A stretch of 10,793 nt of DNA from an uncultured Ruminococcus sp. (GCA_946612185.1 CAMOEP010000052.1:1-10793); one strand, 5' to 3'; shown: positions 1 to 6,202, counted from the stretch's first letter. Program-made: numbers and translations. The notes: a model not told the origin generated them from the letters alone.

Positions 1-413
1 CTAAGATCGACCCCATGCCCGGCGCTAAGGAGTTCCTGGACGAACTGCGCTCACTGTGCCAGGTAATCATCATCAGCGATACTTTCACACAGTTCGCTGC
101 ACCTCTCATGAAGAAGCTGGGTATGCCAACTATCTTCTGCAATAGCCTGGAAGTGGCTGAAAATGGCGAAATTACTGGCTTCAAGATGCGCTGCGAGCAG
201 TCCAAGCTGACAACAGTCAAGGCGCTCCAGTCAATCGGCTACGACACAATCGCCAGCGGTGACAGCTTCAACGATCTGGGCATGATTCAGGCAAGCAAGG
301 CAGGTTTCCTGTTCAGAAGCACCGAGCAGATCAAGGCTGATTATCCTCAGTTCCCCGCTTTCGAGACTTATGACGAACTGCTGGGTGCGATCAAGGAAGT
401 AATCAGCAAGTAA
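1..413 (+). CDS. thrH: Bifunctional phosphoserine phosphatase / homoserine phosphotransferase, ThrH type (5' end cut off by window)
   Basis: This is the C-terminal two thirds of a HAD-superfamily phosphatase. The frame is open from the left edge (codons from base 3), so the Met codon at 15 is internal. In the visible part, ISDTF (bases 72-86) is the HAD motif II Ser/Thr region, the Lys codons at 204-206 and 219-221 are candidates for the motif III Lys, and GDSFND (258-275) is the motif IV metal-binding acid pair. The PMPGAKEFLDEL and SDTFTQFAAPLM stretches match ThrH better than ordinary SerB. ThrH-type enzymes are about 200 residues, so roughly 65 residues, including the DxD nucleophile, lie outside the window. 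The family removes phosphate from phosphoserine in serine synthesis and, in Pseudomonas, can transfer it to homoserine. The next gene starts one base after the stop codon, so the two are probably co-transcribed. The family call is firm; the transferase activity is only inferred. Confidence 0.85.
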   Translation, partial: KIDPMPGAKEFLDELRSLCQVIIISDTFTQFAAPLMKKLGMPTIFCNSLEVAENGEITGFKMRCEQSKLTTVKALQSIGYDTIASGDSFNDLGMIQASKAGFLFRSTEQIKADYPQFPAFETYDELLGAIKEVISK

Positions 414-414
414 T

Positions 415-1146
415 TTGGAAACTTCGATAAACGCAATTATCCGGGAATGTCTGGCACGAATTGACAAGGAGTACATTTACGTCCTCAACCGGGAGCATTT
501 TCTCCAGTTTCCTGCGGACGACCTGAACAAGAACTATAGCGGCGGCTATGTGACGACCCTAAGTTCCGGCGGGATACTGCCCCTTGACAGCATTGAAAAC
601 TATGGTCAGATCTTCCGGCTTAACTGTTTTCGGTTTCGTGAGGAGTACGACAGTTCCGGTGAACTGGATAGTTTCGGGCTTTACTGCGACGAAGCAGGGG
701 AGTTCCTTGAAACATTTCTGGACAACCTTTGCCGCTTTGACTTTGAACAGTCTGATTTCCCGGAATACCGCCATTTCACATGGATCCTCTCCCTTTTGGC
801 ATGGCAGTATTTCACATATTTGCCTACTACAGCGGTGATTCTTCCCTGCTACATGGCTCTGCTGGCAGAGGGGAAAATCCCGGTAAATCAAGATTCTTTC
901 CAGCTATGCGCTATGGTTGACCTGTCGCAGGCTATGGATACCGTGGAGGCGCTCCCTTACTTCCGCTTGAAAGCTGACGGGGCGCAGATCAGGCTGTATT
1001 TCGGGGAAAATGACCTTTCGCTCCGGGACGCTTACCTTGACCTGATGAGCCGGGAAAGTTTCAGGAAATGGCTTGAAACGAAGTATGACAGCAACTTGAT
1101 AGACAAAATAAATGCCGATATTTCGGTGATTTTATCGCATATGTGA
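415..1146 (+). CDS. Hypothetical protein, 243 residues, TTG start, family not recognised
   Basis: I do not recognise this protein. The frame is open only from 403 (TAA at 400-402 upstream). TTG at 415 is the first usable start and the first ATG comes about 147 codons later, so TTG 415 is the best choice. No good SD lies before it: AAGGAAGT at 393-400 is about 14 bases away. Translation is probably coupled to the thrH stop at 411-413. A second possibility is the rare start ATT at 475, just after AAGGAG (466-471). The protein is acidic and rich in Phe, Tyr and Trp, with no signal peptide. A hydrophobic stretch at about residues 124-150 (from WILSLLAW to CYMALLAEG) could be a buried helical core or a single membrane helix. 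The stop codon (1144-1146) overlaps the next gene's SD. The intact long frame and operon position support a real gene. Confidence 0.7.
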   Translation: METSINAIIRECLARIDKEYIYVLNREHFLQFPADDLNKNYSGGYVTTLSSGGILPLDSIENYGQIFRLNCFRFREEYDSSGELDSFGLYCDEAGEFLETFLDNLCRFDFEQSDFPEYRHFTWILSLLAWQYFTYLPTTAVILPCYMALLAEGKIPVNQDSFQLCAMVDLSQAMDTVEALPYFRLKADGAQIRLYFGENDLSLRDAYLDLMSRESFRKWLETKYDSNLIDKINADISVILSHM

Positions 1147-1151
1147 GGTGA
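1145..1151 (+). promoter_or_regulatory. Ribosome binding site that decides the metallophosphoesterase start
   Basis: GAGGTGA ends five bases before ATG 1157. An in-frame GTG at 1148 lies inside this site and so is unlikely to be the true start. The site also overlaps the stop codon TGA (1144-1146) of the preceding gene, an arrangement that favours translational coupling. Confidence 0.65.
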
Positions 1152-1156
1152 GGCTC

Positions 1157-2266
1157 ATGTGGATCATCATTTTCCTGCTGATGCTGATAATGTCAGTGGG
1201 CGGCGCAGTCTACCTTGTCCGGGGAATCCACCGGTTCAGTTTCCTGCAACAACTCCACGAAAGCCGCCCGAAGCTCTCATGGATAGTGGCTATCGGACTT
1301 TTGGCGCTTACAGGCGTGTTCCTTTTCGTGAACGTGTGGGCGCTGATAATCGTGCTGATGCACTTGTTCGTTTTCTGGCTTGGCTGCGACATTGTGGCGT
1401 GGTTCGTAAAGCGTGTCAGAGGTGAAGCGCCGAAGAAGAATTATGCCGGTGCTGCGGCAGTTTGCATAACCGCTTTATACCTGGGAATTGGCTGGTTTCT
1501 GGCACATCATGTGTTCATCACTGACTACCAGCTTACCACCACGAAAGACCTGGGGCAGGACTCCTACCGCATCGCCCTGATAGCTGACTCCCACTTGGGC
1601 ATAATCCTGGACGGAGAAAAGTTCGCAGAGCAAATGGAGCGGATAAATGCCGAAAATCCGGACGTTGTGGTGGTTGCAGGCGATTTCGTGGACGACGATA
1701 GCTGCCGGAGTGATATGGTCAGATCGTGCCAGGCACTCGGTGAATTGAACGCAAAGTACGGCGTGTACTTCATTTTCGGCAACCACGACAAGGGCTACTA
1801 TGAGGGCTACCGTGACTTCAAAACCGACGATTTACGGCAGGAACTCGCCAAAAATGGCGTGACTATCCTGGAGGACGAGTCCGCCCTCGCCGGGAACGTT
1901 CGCATCATTGGCAGGCAGGACAAATCCGAGGAGCAGCGTGGTGGCAGCCGTGAGGCGATGGCTTCGCTTATGAGTGAGGCTGATTATTCGCAATATACCG
2001 TGGTTCTCGACCACCAGCCCAACGCCTACGACGAGGAGGCACAGTCCGGGGTTGATCTGGTTTTGTCCGGTCACACCCACGGCGGTCACATCTTCCCGGC
2101 AGGTCAGATTGGGCTTGCTATCGGCGCAAATGACCGGGTTTACGGCTACGAAAAGCGCCTGAATACTGACTTTATTGTCACAAGCGGCATCTCCGGCTGG
2201 GCGATACCCTTCAAGACCGGAACTATTTCGGAGTACGTCATCATCGACGTAAATTCTGTGCATTAA
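1157..2266 (+). CDS. Membrane-anchored calcineurin-like metallophosphoesterase (YkuE/YaeI-like)
   Basis: The protein has 369 residues from ATG 1157 (372 if GTG 1148 is used). The N-terminal third is very hydrophobic: a first helix at residues 2-21, a long region at 41-84 likely to hold two helices, and another at 96-121. The catalytic domain follows with all metal-binding motifs of the family intact: DSH (D144, H146), GD (175-176), GNHD (208-211), H286 in LDHQP, and GHTHGGH (305-311). These residues bind two metal ions and hydrolyse phosphomono- or diesters. Relatives such as YkuE and YaeI are linked to the cell envelope or lipid-sugar nucleotides, but the substrate cannot be told from sequence. 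The four-helix N-terminus is longer than the short anchor of many relatives. It follows the unknown gene without a gap and precedes a secreted carboxypeptidase-like gene by 38 bases, which points to an envelope role. Confidence 0.85.
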   Translation: MWIIIFLLMLIMSVGGAVYLVRGIHRFSFLQQLHESRPKLSWIVAIGLLALTGVFLFVNVWALIIVLMHLFVFWLGCDIVAWFVKRVRGEAPKKNYAGAAAVCITALYLGIGWFLAHHVFITDYQLTTTKDLGQDSYRIALIADSHLGIILDGEKFAEQMERINAENPDVVVVAGDFVDDDSCRSDMVRSCQALGELNAKYGVYFIFGNHDKGYYEGYRDFKTDDLRQELAKNGVTILEDESALAGNVRIIGRQDKSEEQRGGSREAMASLMSEADYSQYTVVLDHQPNAYDEEAQSGVDLVLSGHTHGGHIFPAGQIGLAIGANDRVYGYEKRLNTDFIVTSGISGWAIPFKTGTISEYVIIDVNSVH

Positions 2267-2271
2267 ATCCG

Positions 2272-2316
2272 AATCCTTCTCATATGATTTACTGAGGTGA
2301 TCGTATGAGAAGGATT
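2272..2316 (+). promoter_or_regulatory. Long hairpin enclosing the RBS and start codon of the carboxypeptidase-like gene
   Basis: The arms 2272-2288 and 2300-2316 pair over 17 base pairs with one G-U wobble (2285 with 2303). The loop is 11 bases (2289-2299). The first 13 pairs of the base of the stem are perfect: AATCCTTCTCATA against TATGAGAAGGATT. The loop carries most of the SD (GAGGTGA, 2294-2300), and the ATG at 2305-2307 is paired with CAT at 2281-2283. T residues continue to 2319 after the stem, so it also resembles a weak terminator. A stem this long and placed so exactly is likely to control translation, transcription elongation, or both; this role is inferred. Confidence 0.7.
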
Positions 2317-3444
2317 TTTGCGATATTTGCGGCATTTCTCCTCATTGCCATGTGCGGCGGAAAGGCTTATGCAGAGGGAGAAAATGCCGGAAATGAGGGA
2401 GTTTCCGGGTATGTGCTTATGGAAGTCTCTACGGGGACGGTTCTGGAGGAGTATTGCCCGGACGTGCCAGTAAATATTGGGCATCTGACAAAGCTTATGA
2501 CCCTGATCCTGGTGGCAGAAGACCTGGAAACCGGCAAAATTTCGCCGGATACCGTCCTTACCGCTTCTCAGTCCGTCAGCGGCACGAAAGGCGCTGTTAT
2601 CTGGCTCGAACCCGGCGAGCAGATAACCGTTGACGAACTGCTCAGAGGCGTTATCATCGGCAACGCCAACGATGCGGCGCTCGTCCTGGCGGAGGGATGC
2701 GAACAGTCCATCGAGAACTTCGTCAGCCGCATGAACAGCGAGGCTTTCGACCTGGGGCTGCGCTCTACGGCGTTCCACTCGCCCTGCGGATACGACAGCG
2801 ACGGGAACACGTCCACCGCCCGTGAAATAGCCATTATTTGCCGAAAACTCGCCAGTTATGATAATGTATCAAAGTACTTTAAAATATGGCGTGATTTCGT
2901 GCGCCAGGGCAGAACTGAGCTGGTCAGCGAGAACTCCCTCACCCGCACTTACAAGCGGCACGCCGGGTTCAAGGTCTGCCACGGCGAGGAGTCCGGCTAC
3001 TGTGCCGCTGAGTGCGGAATAAGCGGCAGCGGTACGGCTTTTATCTCCGTGGTACTTGGTGCGCAGGACGGCGAAAGTGCTGAAAAATCGGCAAAAACAC
3101 TGATCGACCACGCCCACTCCGCCTACCGTGTCACTCCGGTAATGTTCCCGGACGAAATGATGAAGCCGATTCCAGTACGCAGCGGCACGGAAAGTGCTGT
3201 TCTCCTGCGGATAAAAGGACAGCAGACTGCCGTTCTTCCCCGAAATTCTGGCGAACCTGCGGCGGTTGTCGTCCTGCCGGATTACCTGTGCGCACCTCTG
3301 CGGAAGGGGCAGCCTGTGGGTACAGTGGCGTTCTACGACGGAAAAAATCTGGTCTGCGAAACTGCCATAGTCACCGCAGAAAAAGTTGACCGGCTTTCAT
3401 TCAACTTTATTGCCCGGAAGTTGATGTGCAATGTGCTGGAATAG
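2305..3444 (+). CDS. Secreted D-alanyl-D-alanine carboxypeptidase family protein with degenerate active site (probable pseudo-enzyme)
   Basis: The 379-residue protein has the layout of a DacF/PBP5-type carboxypeptidase (peptidase S11). A signal peptide covers residues 1-23 with likely cleavage after AYA. A penicillin-binding fold runs to about 265, and a PBP5-C-like beta domain covers about 275-365. Fold landmarks are present (LTKLMT at 61-66, NANDAALVLAE, STAREIA at 170-176), yet each catalytic motif is altered. The nucleophile position of SxxK is His60 (K63 kept), SxN is N120-A-N122, and KTG is K223-V-C225. An acyl-enzyme serine therefore seems absent, and normal carboxypeptidase activity is not expected. 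The frame is intact and the SD (GAGGTGA, 2294-2300) is good, so this is not a decaying gene. The mature part has ten Cys residues, many for an exported protein. It could bind stem peptides or muropeptides, or regulate a partner; this is inference. The start codon sits inside a hairpin (2272-2316). Confidence 0.85.
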   Translation: MRRIFAIFAAFLLIAMCGGKAYAEGENAGNEGVSGYVLMEVSTGTVLEEYCPDVPVNIGHLTKLMTLILVAEDLETGKISPDTVLTASQSVSGTKGAVIWLEPGEQITVDELLRGVIIGNANDAALVLAEGCEQSIENFVSRMNSEAFDLGLRSTAFHSPCGYDSDGNTSTAREIAIICRKLASYDNVSKYFKIWRDFVRQGRTELVSENSLTRTYKRHAGFKVCHGEESGYCAAECGISGSGTAFISVVLGAQDGESAEKSAKTLIDHAHSAYRVTPVMFPDEMMKPIPVRSGTESAVLLRIKGQQTAVLPRNSGEPAAVVVLPDYLCAPLRKGQPVGTVAFYDGKNLVCETAIVTAEKVDRLSFNFIARKLMCNVLE

Positions 3445-3499
3445 CACTGTTGAATGTTGTTGCAAATCAACAAAGATTTTGTGAGTCATATAAAGGGAC

Positions 3500-3528
3500 T
3501 TGAAAAAAGTTTCAAAATATAGTATGAT
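3500..3528 (+). promoter_or_regulatory. Sigma-A promoter of pgi, with inverted repeat over the -35 box
   Basis: TTGAAA (3500-3505) and TATGAT (3523-3528) are separated by 17 bases, each one mismatch from consensus. Transcription should begin near 3535, giving a leader of about 50 bases. The -35 box is the left arm of a perfect 6-bp inverted repeat, TTGAAA (3500-3505) and TTTCAA (3510-3515) with a 4-base spacer. It could be an operator, or simply reflect A/T-rich promoter DNA. Confidence 0.8.
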
Positions 3529-3545
3529 ATAGGTGGAAATATGTA

Positions 3546-3567
3546 TTTGTACAGCTTGCTGTGCAAA
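3546..3567 (+). promoter_or_regulatory. pgi leader hairpin with CUUG tetraloop
   Basis: Arms 3546-3554 and 3559-3567 form nine base pairs with one G-U wobble (3550 with 3563). They close a CTTG tetraloop (3555-3558) flanked by G and C, a known extra-stable loop type. The stem ends two bases before the SD at 3570 and starts about ten bases after the predicted transcription start. This position fits a 5' mRNA stabiliser. Confidence 0.6.
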
Positions 3568-3569
3568 AT

Positions 3570-3575
3570 GGAGGT
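3570..3575 (+). promoter_or_regulatory. Ribosome binding site that decides the pgi start
   Basis: GGAGGT lies nine bases before ATG 3585. An in-frame GTG at 3561 would add eight residues, but it lies upstream of this SD and inside the leader hairpin, so ATG 3585 is preferred. Confidence 0.75.
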
Positions 3576-3584
3576 AAAACAAAA

Positions 3585-4919
3585 ATGTCATTAAAGTTAA
3601 ACACTAAGTATCTCAGCGATTTTGTCGGCGCTGACGAGCTGACCGGTATCAAGGCTCAGGTCGAGGCTGCTGCTAAGTCTCTCCATAACAAGGACGGTCT
3701 GGGCAACGACTTCCTGGGCTGGGTAAACCTTCCTACTGACTACGATAAGGAAGAATTCGCAAGGATCAAGGCTGCTGCCGAGAGGATCAAGAAGAATTCC
3801 GATATCCTCATCGTTATCGGTATCGGCGGTTCTTACCTGGGCGCAAGAGCTGCTATCGAACTGCTCAAGTCCCCCCTCTATAATAATATGAAGAAGGACA
3901 CTCCTGACATCTATTATGTAGGCAACAGCATCAACCCCACTTACCTCAACGAGATCATCGCTCTGTGTGAGGGCAAGGACTTCTCCGTTAACGTTATATC
4001 TAAGTCCGGTACTACTACTGAGCCTGCTCTGGCTTTCCGCATCTTCAAGAAGATGGTAGAGGATAAGTACGGCAAGGAAGCTGCTAAGGAGAGAATCTTC
4101 GCTACCACTGACAAGGCAAGAGGTACTCTGAAGAACCTGTCCGACACTGAGGGCTACGAGACTTTCGTTATCCCTGATGACGTTGGCGGACGTTTCTCCG
4201 TCCTGACTGCTGTTGGTCTGCTTCCTATCGCTGTTGCAGGCTGCGACATCGACAAGCTTATGGCTGGTGCTGCTAAGGCTCAGAAGGAACTTTGCGCTGA
4301 CTTCGACAGCAACGACTGCTACAAGTACGCTGCTCTCAGAAATATCCTTTACAGAAAGGGTAAGTCCGTTGAAATGCTCGTTTCCTACGACCCCAGCTTC
4401 GTTATGATGAGCGAGTGGTATAAGCAGCTCTTCGGTGAGAGTGAGGGCAAGGACAACAAGGGTATCTTCCCTGCTTCCGTTACTTTCTCAACAGATCTGC
4501 ACTCTATGGGTCAGTATATCCAGGACGGCGCAAGGATCATGTTCGAGACTGTTGTGGATATCAAGAATCCCAAGTCTGACCTGTTCCTCCAGCCCGATGA
4601 GGAGAACCTGGATGGTCTGAACTTTCTCACAAACCAGAATATGTCCGTTGTTAACAGAAAGGCTTTCGAGGGTACTGTTCTGGCTCATACTGAGGGCGGA
4701 GTTCCCAATATTATCCTGGAACTTGAGGATACAACCGAGGAGAGCGTCGGCTACATGATCTACTTCTTCGAGAAGGCTTGCGCTGTTTCCGGCTACGTTC
4801 TCGGTGTTAATCCCTTCAATCAGCCCGGCGTTGAGAGTTACAAGTCAAATATGTTCGCTCTCCTCGGCAAGCCCGGCTACGAAGGCGCTAAGGCTGCTCT
4901 CGAAGCAAAGCTTGGCTAA
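3585..4919 (+). CDS. pgi: Glucose-6-phosphate isomerase
   Basis: The enzyme interconverts glucose 6-phosphate and fructose 6-phosphate in glycolysis and gluconeogenesis, in the cytosol. The 444-residue length matches the short Firmicutes form (about 450). Visible family motifs are GIGGSYLG (79-86), the phosphate-binding SKSGTTTEP (139-147), PROSITE signature 1 around [14 protein letters not shown] (198-211), [11 protein letters not shown] (283-293) with the likely catalytic Glu, and signature 2 [18 protein letters not shown] (403-420), whose last Lys is catalytic. Nothing is missing. Codon use is strongly biased (AAG, GGC, GCT, CTG), unlike the mixed codons of the three genes upstream, which fits high expression. 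It has its own sigma-A promoter and leader hairpin. No terminator follows, so the small P-loop gene 72 bases downstream is probably on the same transcript. Confidence 0.97.
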   Translation: MSLKLNTKYLSDFVGADELTGIKAQVEAAAKSLHNKDGLGNDFLGWVNLPTDYDKEEFARIKAAAERIKKNSDILIVIGIGGSYLGARAAIELLKSPLYNNMKKDTPDIYYVGNSINPTYLNEIIALCEGKDFSVNVISKSGTTTEPALAFRIFKKMVEDKYGKEAAKERIFATTDKARGTLKNLSDTEGYETFVIPDDVGGRFSVLTAVGLLPIAVAGCDIDKLMAGAAKAQKELCADFDSNDCYKYAALRNILYRKGKSVEMLVSYDPSFVMMSEWYKQLFGESEGKDNKGIFPASVTFSTDLHSMGQYIQDGARIMFETVVDIKNPKSDLFLQPDEENLDGLNFLTNQNMSVVNRKAFEGTVLAHTEGGVPNIILELEDTTEESVGYMIYFFEKACAVSGYVLGVNPFNQPGVESYKSNMFALLGKPGYEGAKAALEAKLG

Positions 4920-4963
4920 GCCAGACTTTGCTGCGGTCAAATATCAAGCAAAAATATTACTAA

Positions 4964-4977
4964 GTGCCTCCCGGCAC
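4964..4977 (+). promoter_or_regulatory. Short hairpin abutting the RBS of the small P-loop gene
   Basis: GTGCC (4964-4968) and GGCAC (4973-4977) form five perfect base pairs around a TCCC loop. The hairpin ends one base before the SD AAAGGAG (4979-4985). There is no T-run, so it is not a terminator. It is short enough to arise by chance; its placement matches similar hairpins elsewhere in the window. Confidence 0.4.
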
Positions 4978-4991
4978 GAAAGGAGTAAACT

Positions 4992-5399
4992 ATGATCAAT
5001 CTCATTATCGGTAAAAAGGGCACCGGCAAAACTAAGATCATCATCGACCAGATCAACGAGGCTGTAAAGTCTACTAACGGCAACATCGTTTGCATCGAAA
5101 AGGGCGATAACATCAGACGCAGCATCAGCTACAAGGTAAGATGGTGCGATACTGAACAGTTCGGCATCGAGGGCTTCGACTCTTTCTATGGCTTCGTTGC
5201 TGGTATGCTGGCTGGTAACTACGATATCAAGGATATCTACGTTGACGGTATCCTCAAGATCGGCGGCAAGGACTTCGAGGCTTTCGGCGCTATGCTCGAA
5301 AAGCTGGACAAGCTCAGCGGCGAGGACATCAAGATCGTCTTCACTGTTTCTGCTGACAAGGAAGAACTTTCTGAGAACGTTAAGCAGTTCCTCAAGTAA
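4992..5399 (+). CDS. Small P-loop NTP-binding protein, 135 residues
   Basis: The protein opens with a textbook Walker A motif, GKKGTGKT (residues 7-14), right after a short beta strand (INLII). A possible Walker B strand is IKDIYVDG (79-86), ending in D85, and KIVFTVSAD (114-122) is a further buried strand. No other domain, membrane helix or DNA-binding motif is visible. At 135 residues it is a minimal P-loop fold, too short for an AAA+ or ABC ATPase. I recall similar short clostridial proteins being labelled as PilT twitching-motility proteins, but nothing here supports pilus retraction. The SD AAAGGAG (4979-4985) is six bases from the ATG. The gene lies between pgi and the yceD promoter and shares the highly biased codon use of pgi, suggesting good expression. 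Its function is unknown. Confidence 0.85.
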   Translation: MINLIIGKKGTGKTKIIIDQINEAVKSTNGNIVCIEKGDNIRRSISYKVRWCDTEQFGIEGFDSFYGFVAGMLAGNYDIKDIYVDGILKIGGKDFEAFGAMLEKLDKLSGEDIKIVFTVSADKEELSENVKQFLK

Positions 5400-5413
5400 T
5401 TTTCAAAAAACTA

Positions 5414-5442
5414 TTGACATACTGCCAGTTTTGGTGTATAAT
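5414..5442 (+). promoter_or_regulatory. Perfect-consensus sigma-A promoter of yceD-rpmF
   Basis: TTGACA (5414-5419) and TATAAT (5437-5442) match the consensus at all 12 positions with the ideal 17-base spacer. The -35 box begins 15 bases after the stop codon of the P-loop gene. Transcription should start near 5449, leaving a leader of about 25 bases before ATG 5475. Such strength fits ribosomal protein expression. Confidence 0.92.
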
Positions 5443-5474
5443 ATTATGAGTGATGCTCTGAAGGATCATTAAAT

Positions 5475-5921
5475 ATGAAATTAAATCTTAAACAGCTTTT
5501 TAATATCGTCGGTGAAACTAAGGATATCAGCTATCAGATCACCCCTGATGAACTCTCGGATATCCGTGGCTGCTCGTTTTCTTCACCTGTGAATATAAGC
5601 GGCAGACTCTACAACCGGGCTGGGGTCGTCTATCTCGATTACTGCGCTGACTTCTCCCTTGACCTCGTCTGCGACAGGTGTCTCAAGGAATTTACCGGCG
5701 AATATCACTACGATTTCACACATATTGTAGTTCCTTCTCTCAGCGGTGATAACGATGATTACATCGTTGCTGACGGAGAGAGCATTGAACTCAATGATAT
5801 TGCAGTTACCGACATTCTCCTCCAGCTGCCTACCAAGATCCTCTGCAAAGAGGACTGCAAGGGACTTTGCCCTTCCTGCGGCTGCGATCTGAATGAGGAA
5901 TCCTGCGATTGCATTAATTAA
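5475..5921 (+). CDS. yceD: YceD/DUF177 family protein (large-subunit rRNA accumulation protein)
   Basis: The protein has 148 residues. DUF177 members are encoded next to rpmF in many bacteria, and E. coli YceD is needed for normal 23S rRNA accumulation. The conserved Cys pair C66-DR-C69 followed by LKEF is present. The C-terminus holds a Cys-rich knuckle: C124, C128, C132, C135, C137, C144 and C146 in the pattern LCKEDCKGLCPSCG. This suggests zinc binding in this Gram-positive form. The SD GAAGGA (5460-5465) is nine bases from the ATG. It is the first gene after the consensus promoter, and rpmF follows 39 bases after its stop. The family call is firm; the exact biochemical role in ribosome assembly is not settled for the family. 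Confidence 0.9.
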   Translation: MKLNLKQLFNIVGETKDISYQITPDELSDIRGCSFSSPVNISGRLYNRAGVVYLDYCADFSLDLVCDRCLKEFTGEYHYDFTHIVVPSLSGDNDDYIVADGESIELNDIAVTDILLQLPTKILCKEDCKGLCPSCGCDLNEESCDCIN

Positions 5922-5924
5922 AGC

Positions 5925-5938
5925 GAGCTGTGAAGCTC
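5925..5938 (+). promoter_or_regulatory. Intercistronic hairpin with GNRA loop before the rpmF RBS
   Basis: GAGCT (5925-5929) and AGCTC (5934-5938) pair perfectly around GTGA, a GNRA-class tetraloop. It sits between the yceD stop and the rpmF SD. With only five base pairs it is modest and may be chance. Confidence 0.4.
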
Positions 5939-5945
5939 TTATCAG

Positions 5946-5955
5946 TAAGGAGGTG
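5946..5955 (+). promoter_or_regulatory. Unusually complete ribosome binding site of rpmF
   Basis: TAAGGAGGTG at 5946-5955 matches the 16S anti-SD over ten bases. Its AGGAGG core ends seven bases before ATG 5961. This is the strongest RBS in the window, as expected for a ribosomal protein. Confidence 0.8.
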
Positions 5956-5960
5956 CCGAA

Positions 5961-6146
5961 ATGGCTGTACCGAAGAGAAAAACTTCCAAGGCAAGACGTG
6001 ACAAGAGACGTTCTGCTGTTTGGAAGCTGGAGACCCCTGCAATGTCCAAGTGCGATAACTGCGGCGCAATCAAGGCTCCGCACAAGGTTTGCAAGAACTG
6101 CGGATTCTATAAGGGCGTACAGATCCTGAAGCTGGACGCTGAATAA
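5961..6146 (+). CDS. rpmF: Large ribosomal subunit protein bL32
   Basis: This is a 61-residue basic protein of the 50S subunit. The N-terminus MAVPKRKTSKARRDKRR is the classic L32 start. The zinc ribbon is complete, with C31-x2-C34 and C44-x2-C47, so this is the zinc-binding (C+) form rather than the Cys-free paralogue some bacteria use under zinc starvation. It follows yceD on the transcript from the perfect promoter at 5414 and is followed by an intrinsic terminator (6171-6202). Length and sequence are typical and nothing is odd. Confidence 0.98.
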   Translation: MAVPKRKTSKARRDKRRSAVWKLETPAMSKCDNCGAIKAPHKVCKNCGFYKGVQILKLDAE

Positions 6147-6170
6147 TCGGCTTATTTCCGATACATGAGG

Positions 6171-6202
6171 AGGAGAGGAGGACTTGTCTTTCTCTCCTTT
6201 TT
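6171..6202 (+). terminator. Rho-independent terminator of the yceD-rpmF transcript
   Basis: Arms 6171-6182 and 6187-6198 form 12 base pairs (two of them G-U wobbles at 6178/6191 and 6180/6189) around a CTTG loop (6183-6186). The run T6198-T6202 follows. The outer seven pairs, AGGAGAG with CTCTCCT, are perfect. It ends 24 bases before the next start codon, so read-through could also supply the downstream genes. Confidence 0.8.

Noticed and set aside
1115-1126. CCGA-TATT-TCGG stem upstream of the metallophosphoesterase RBS
   Set aside because: Only four pairs inside coding sequence and 18 bases from the SD. This is expected by chance, so it was not counted with the other leader hairpins.
3457-3480. 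Inverted repeat TTGTTG / CAACAA followed by TTTT as a terminator after the carboxypeptidase-like gene
   Set aside because: The stem is only six mostly A/T pairs, and the T-run is short and offset by three bases. It is too weak to call, so I leave the end of that transcript undecided.
4927-4963. Possible promoter for the small P-loop gene
   Set aside because: TATTAC-like and TACTAA-like -10 candidates have no acceptable -35 box at 16-18 bases.
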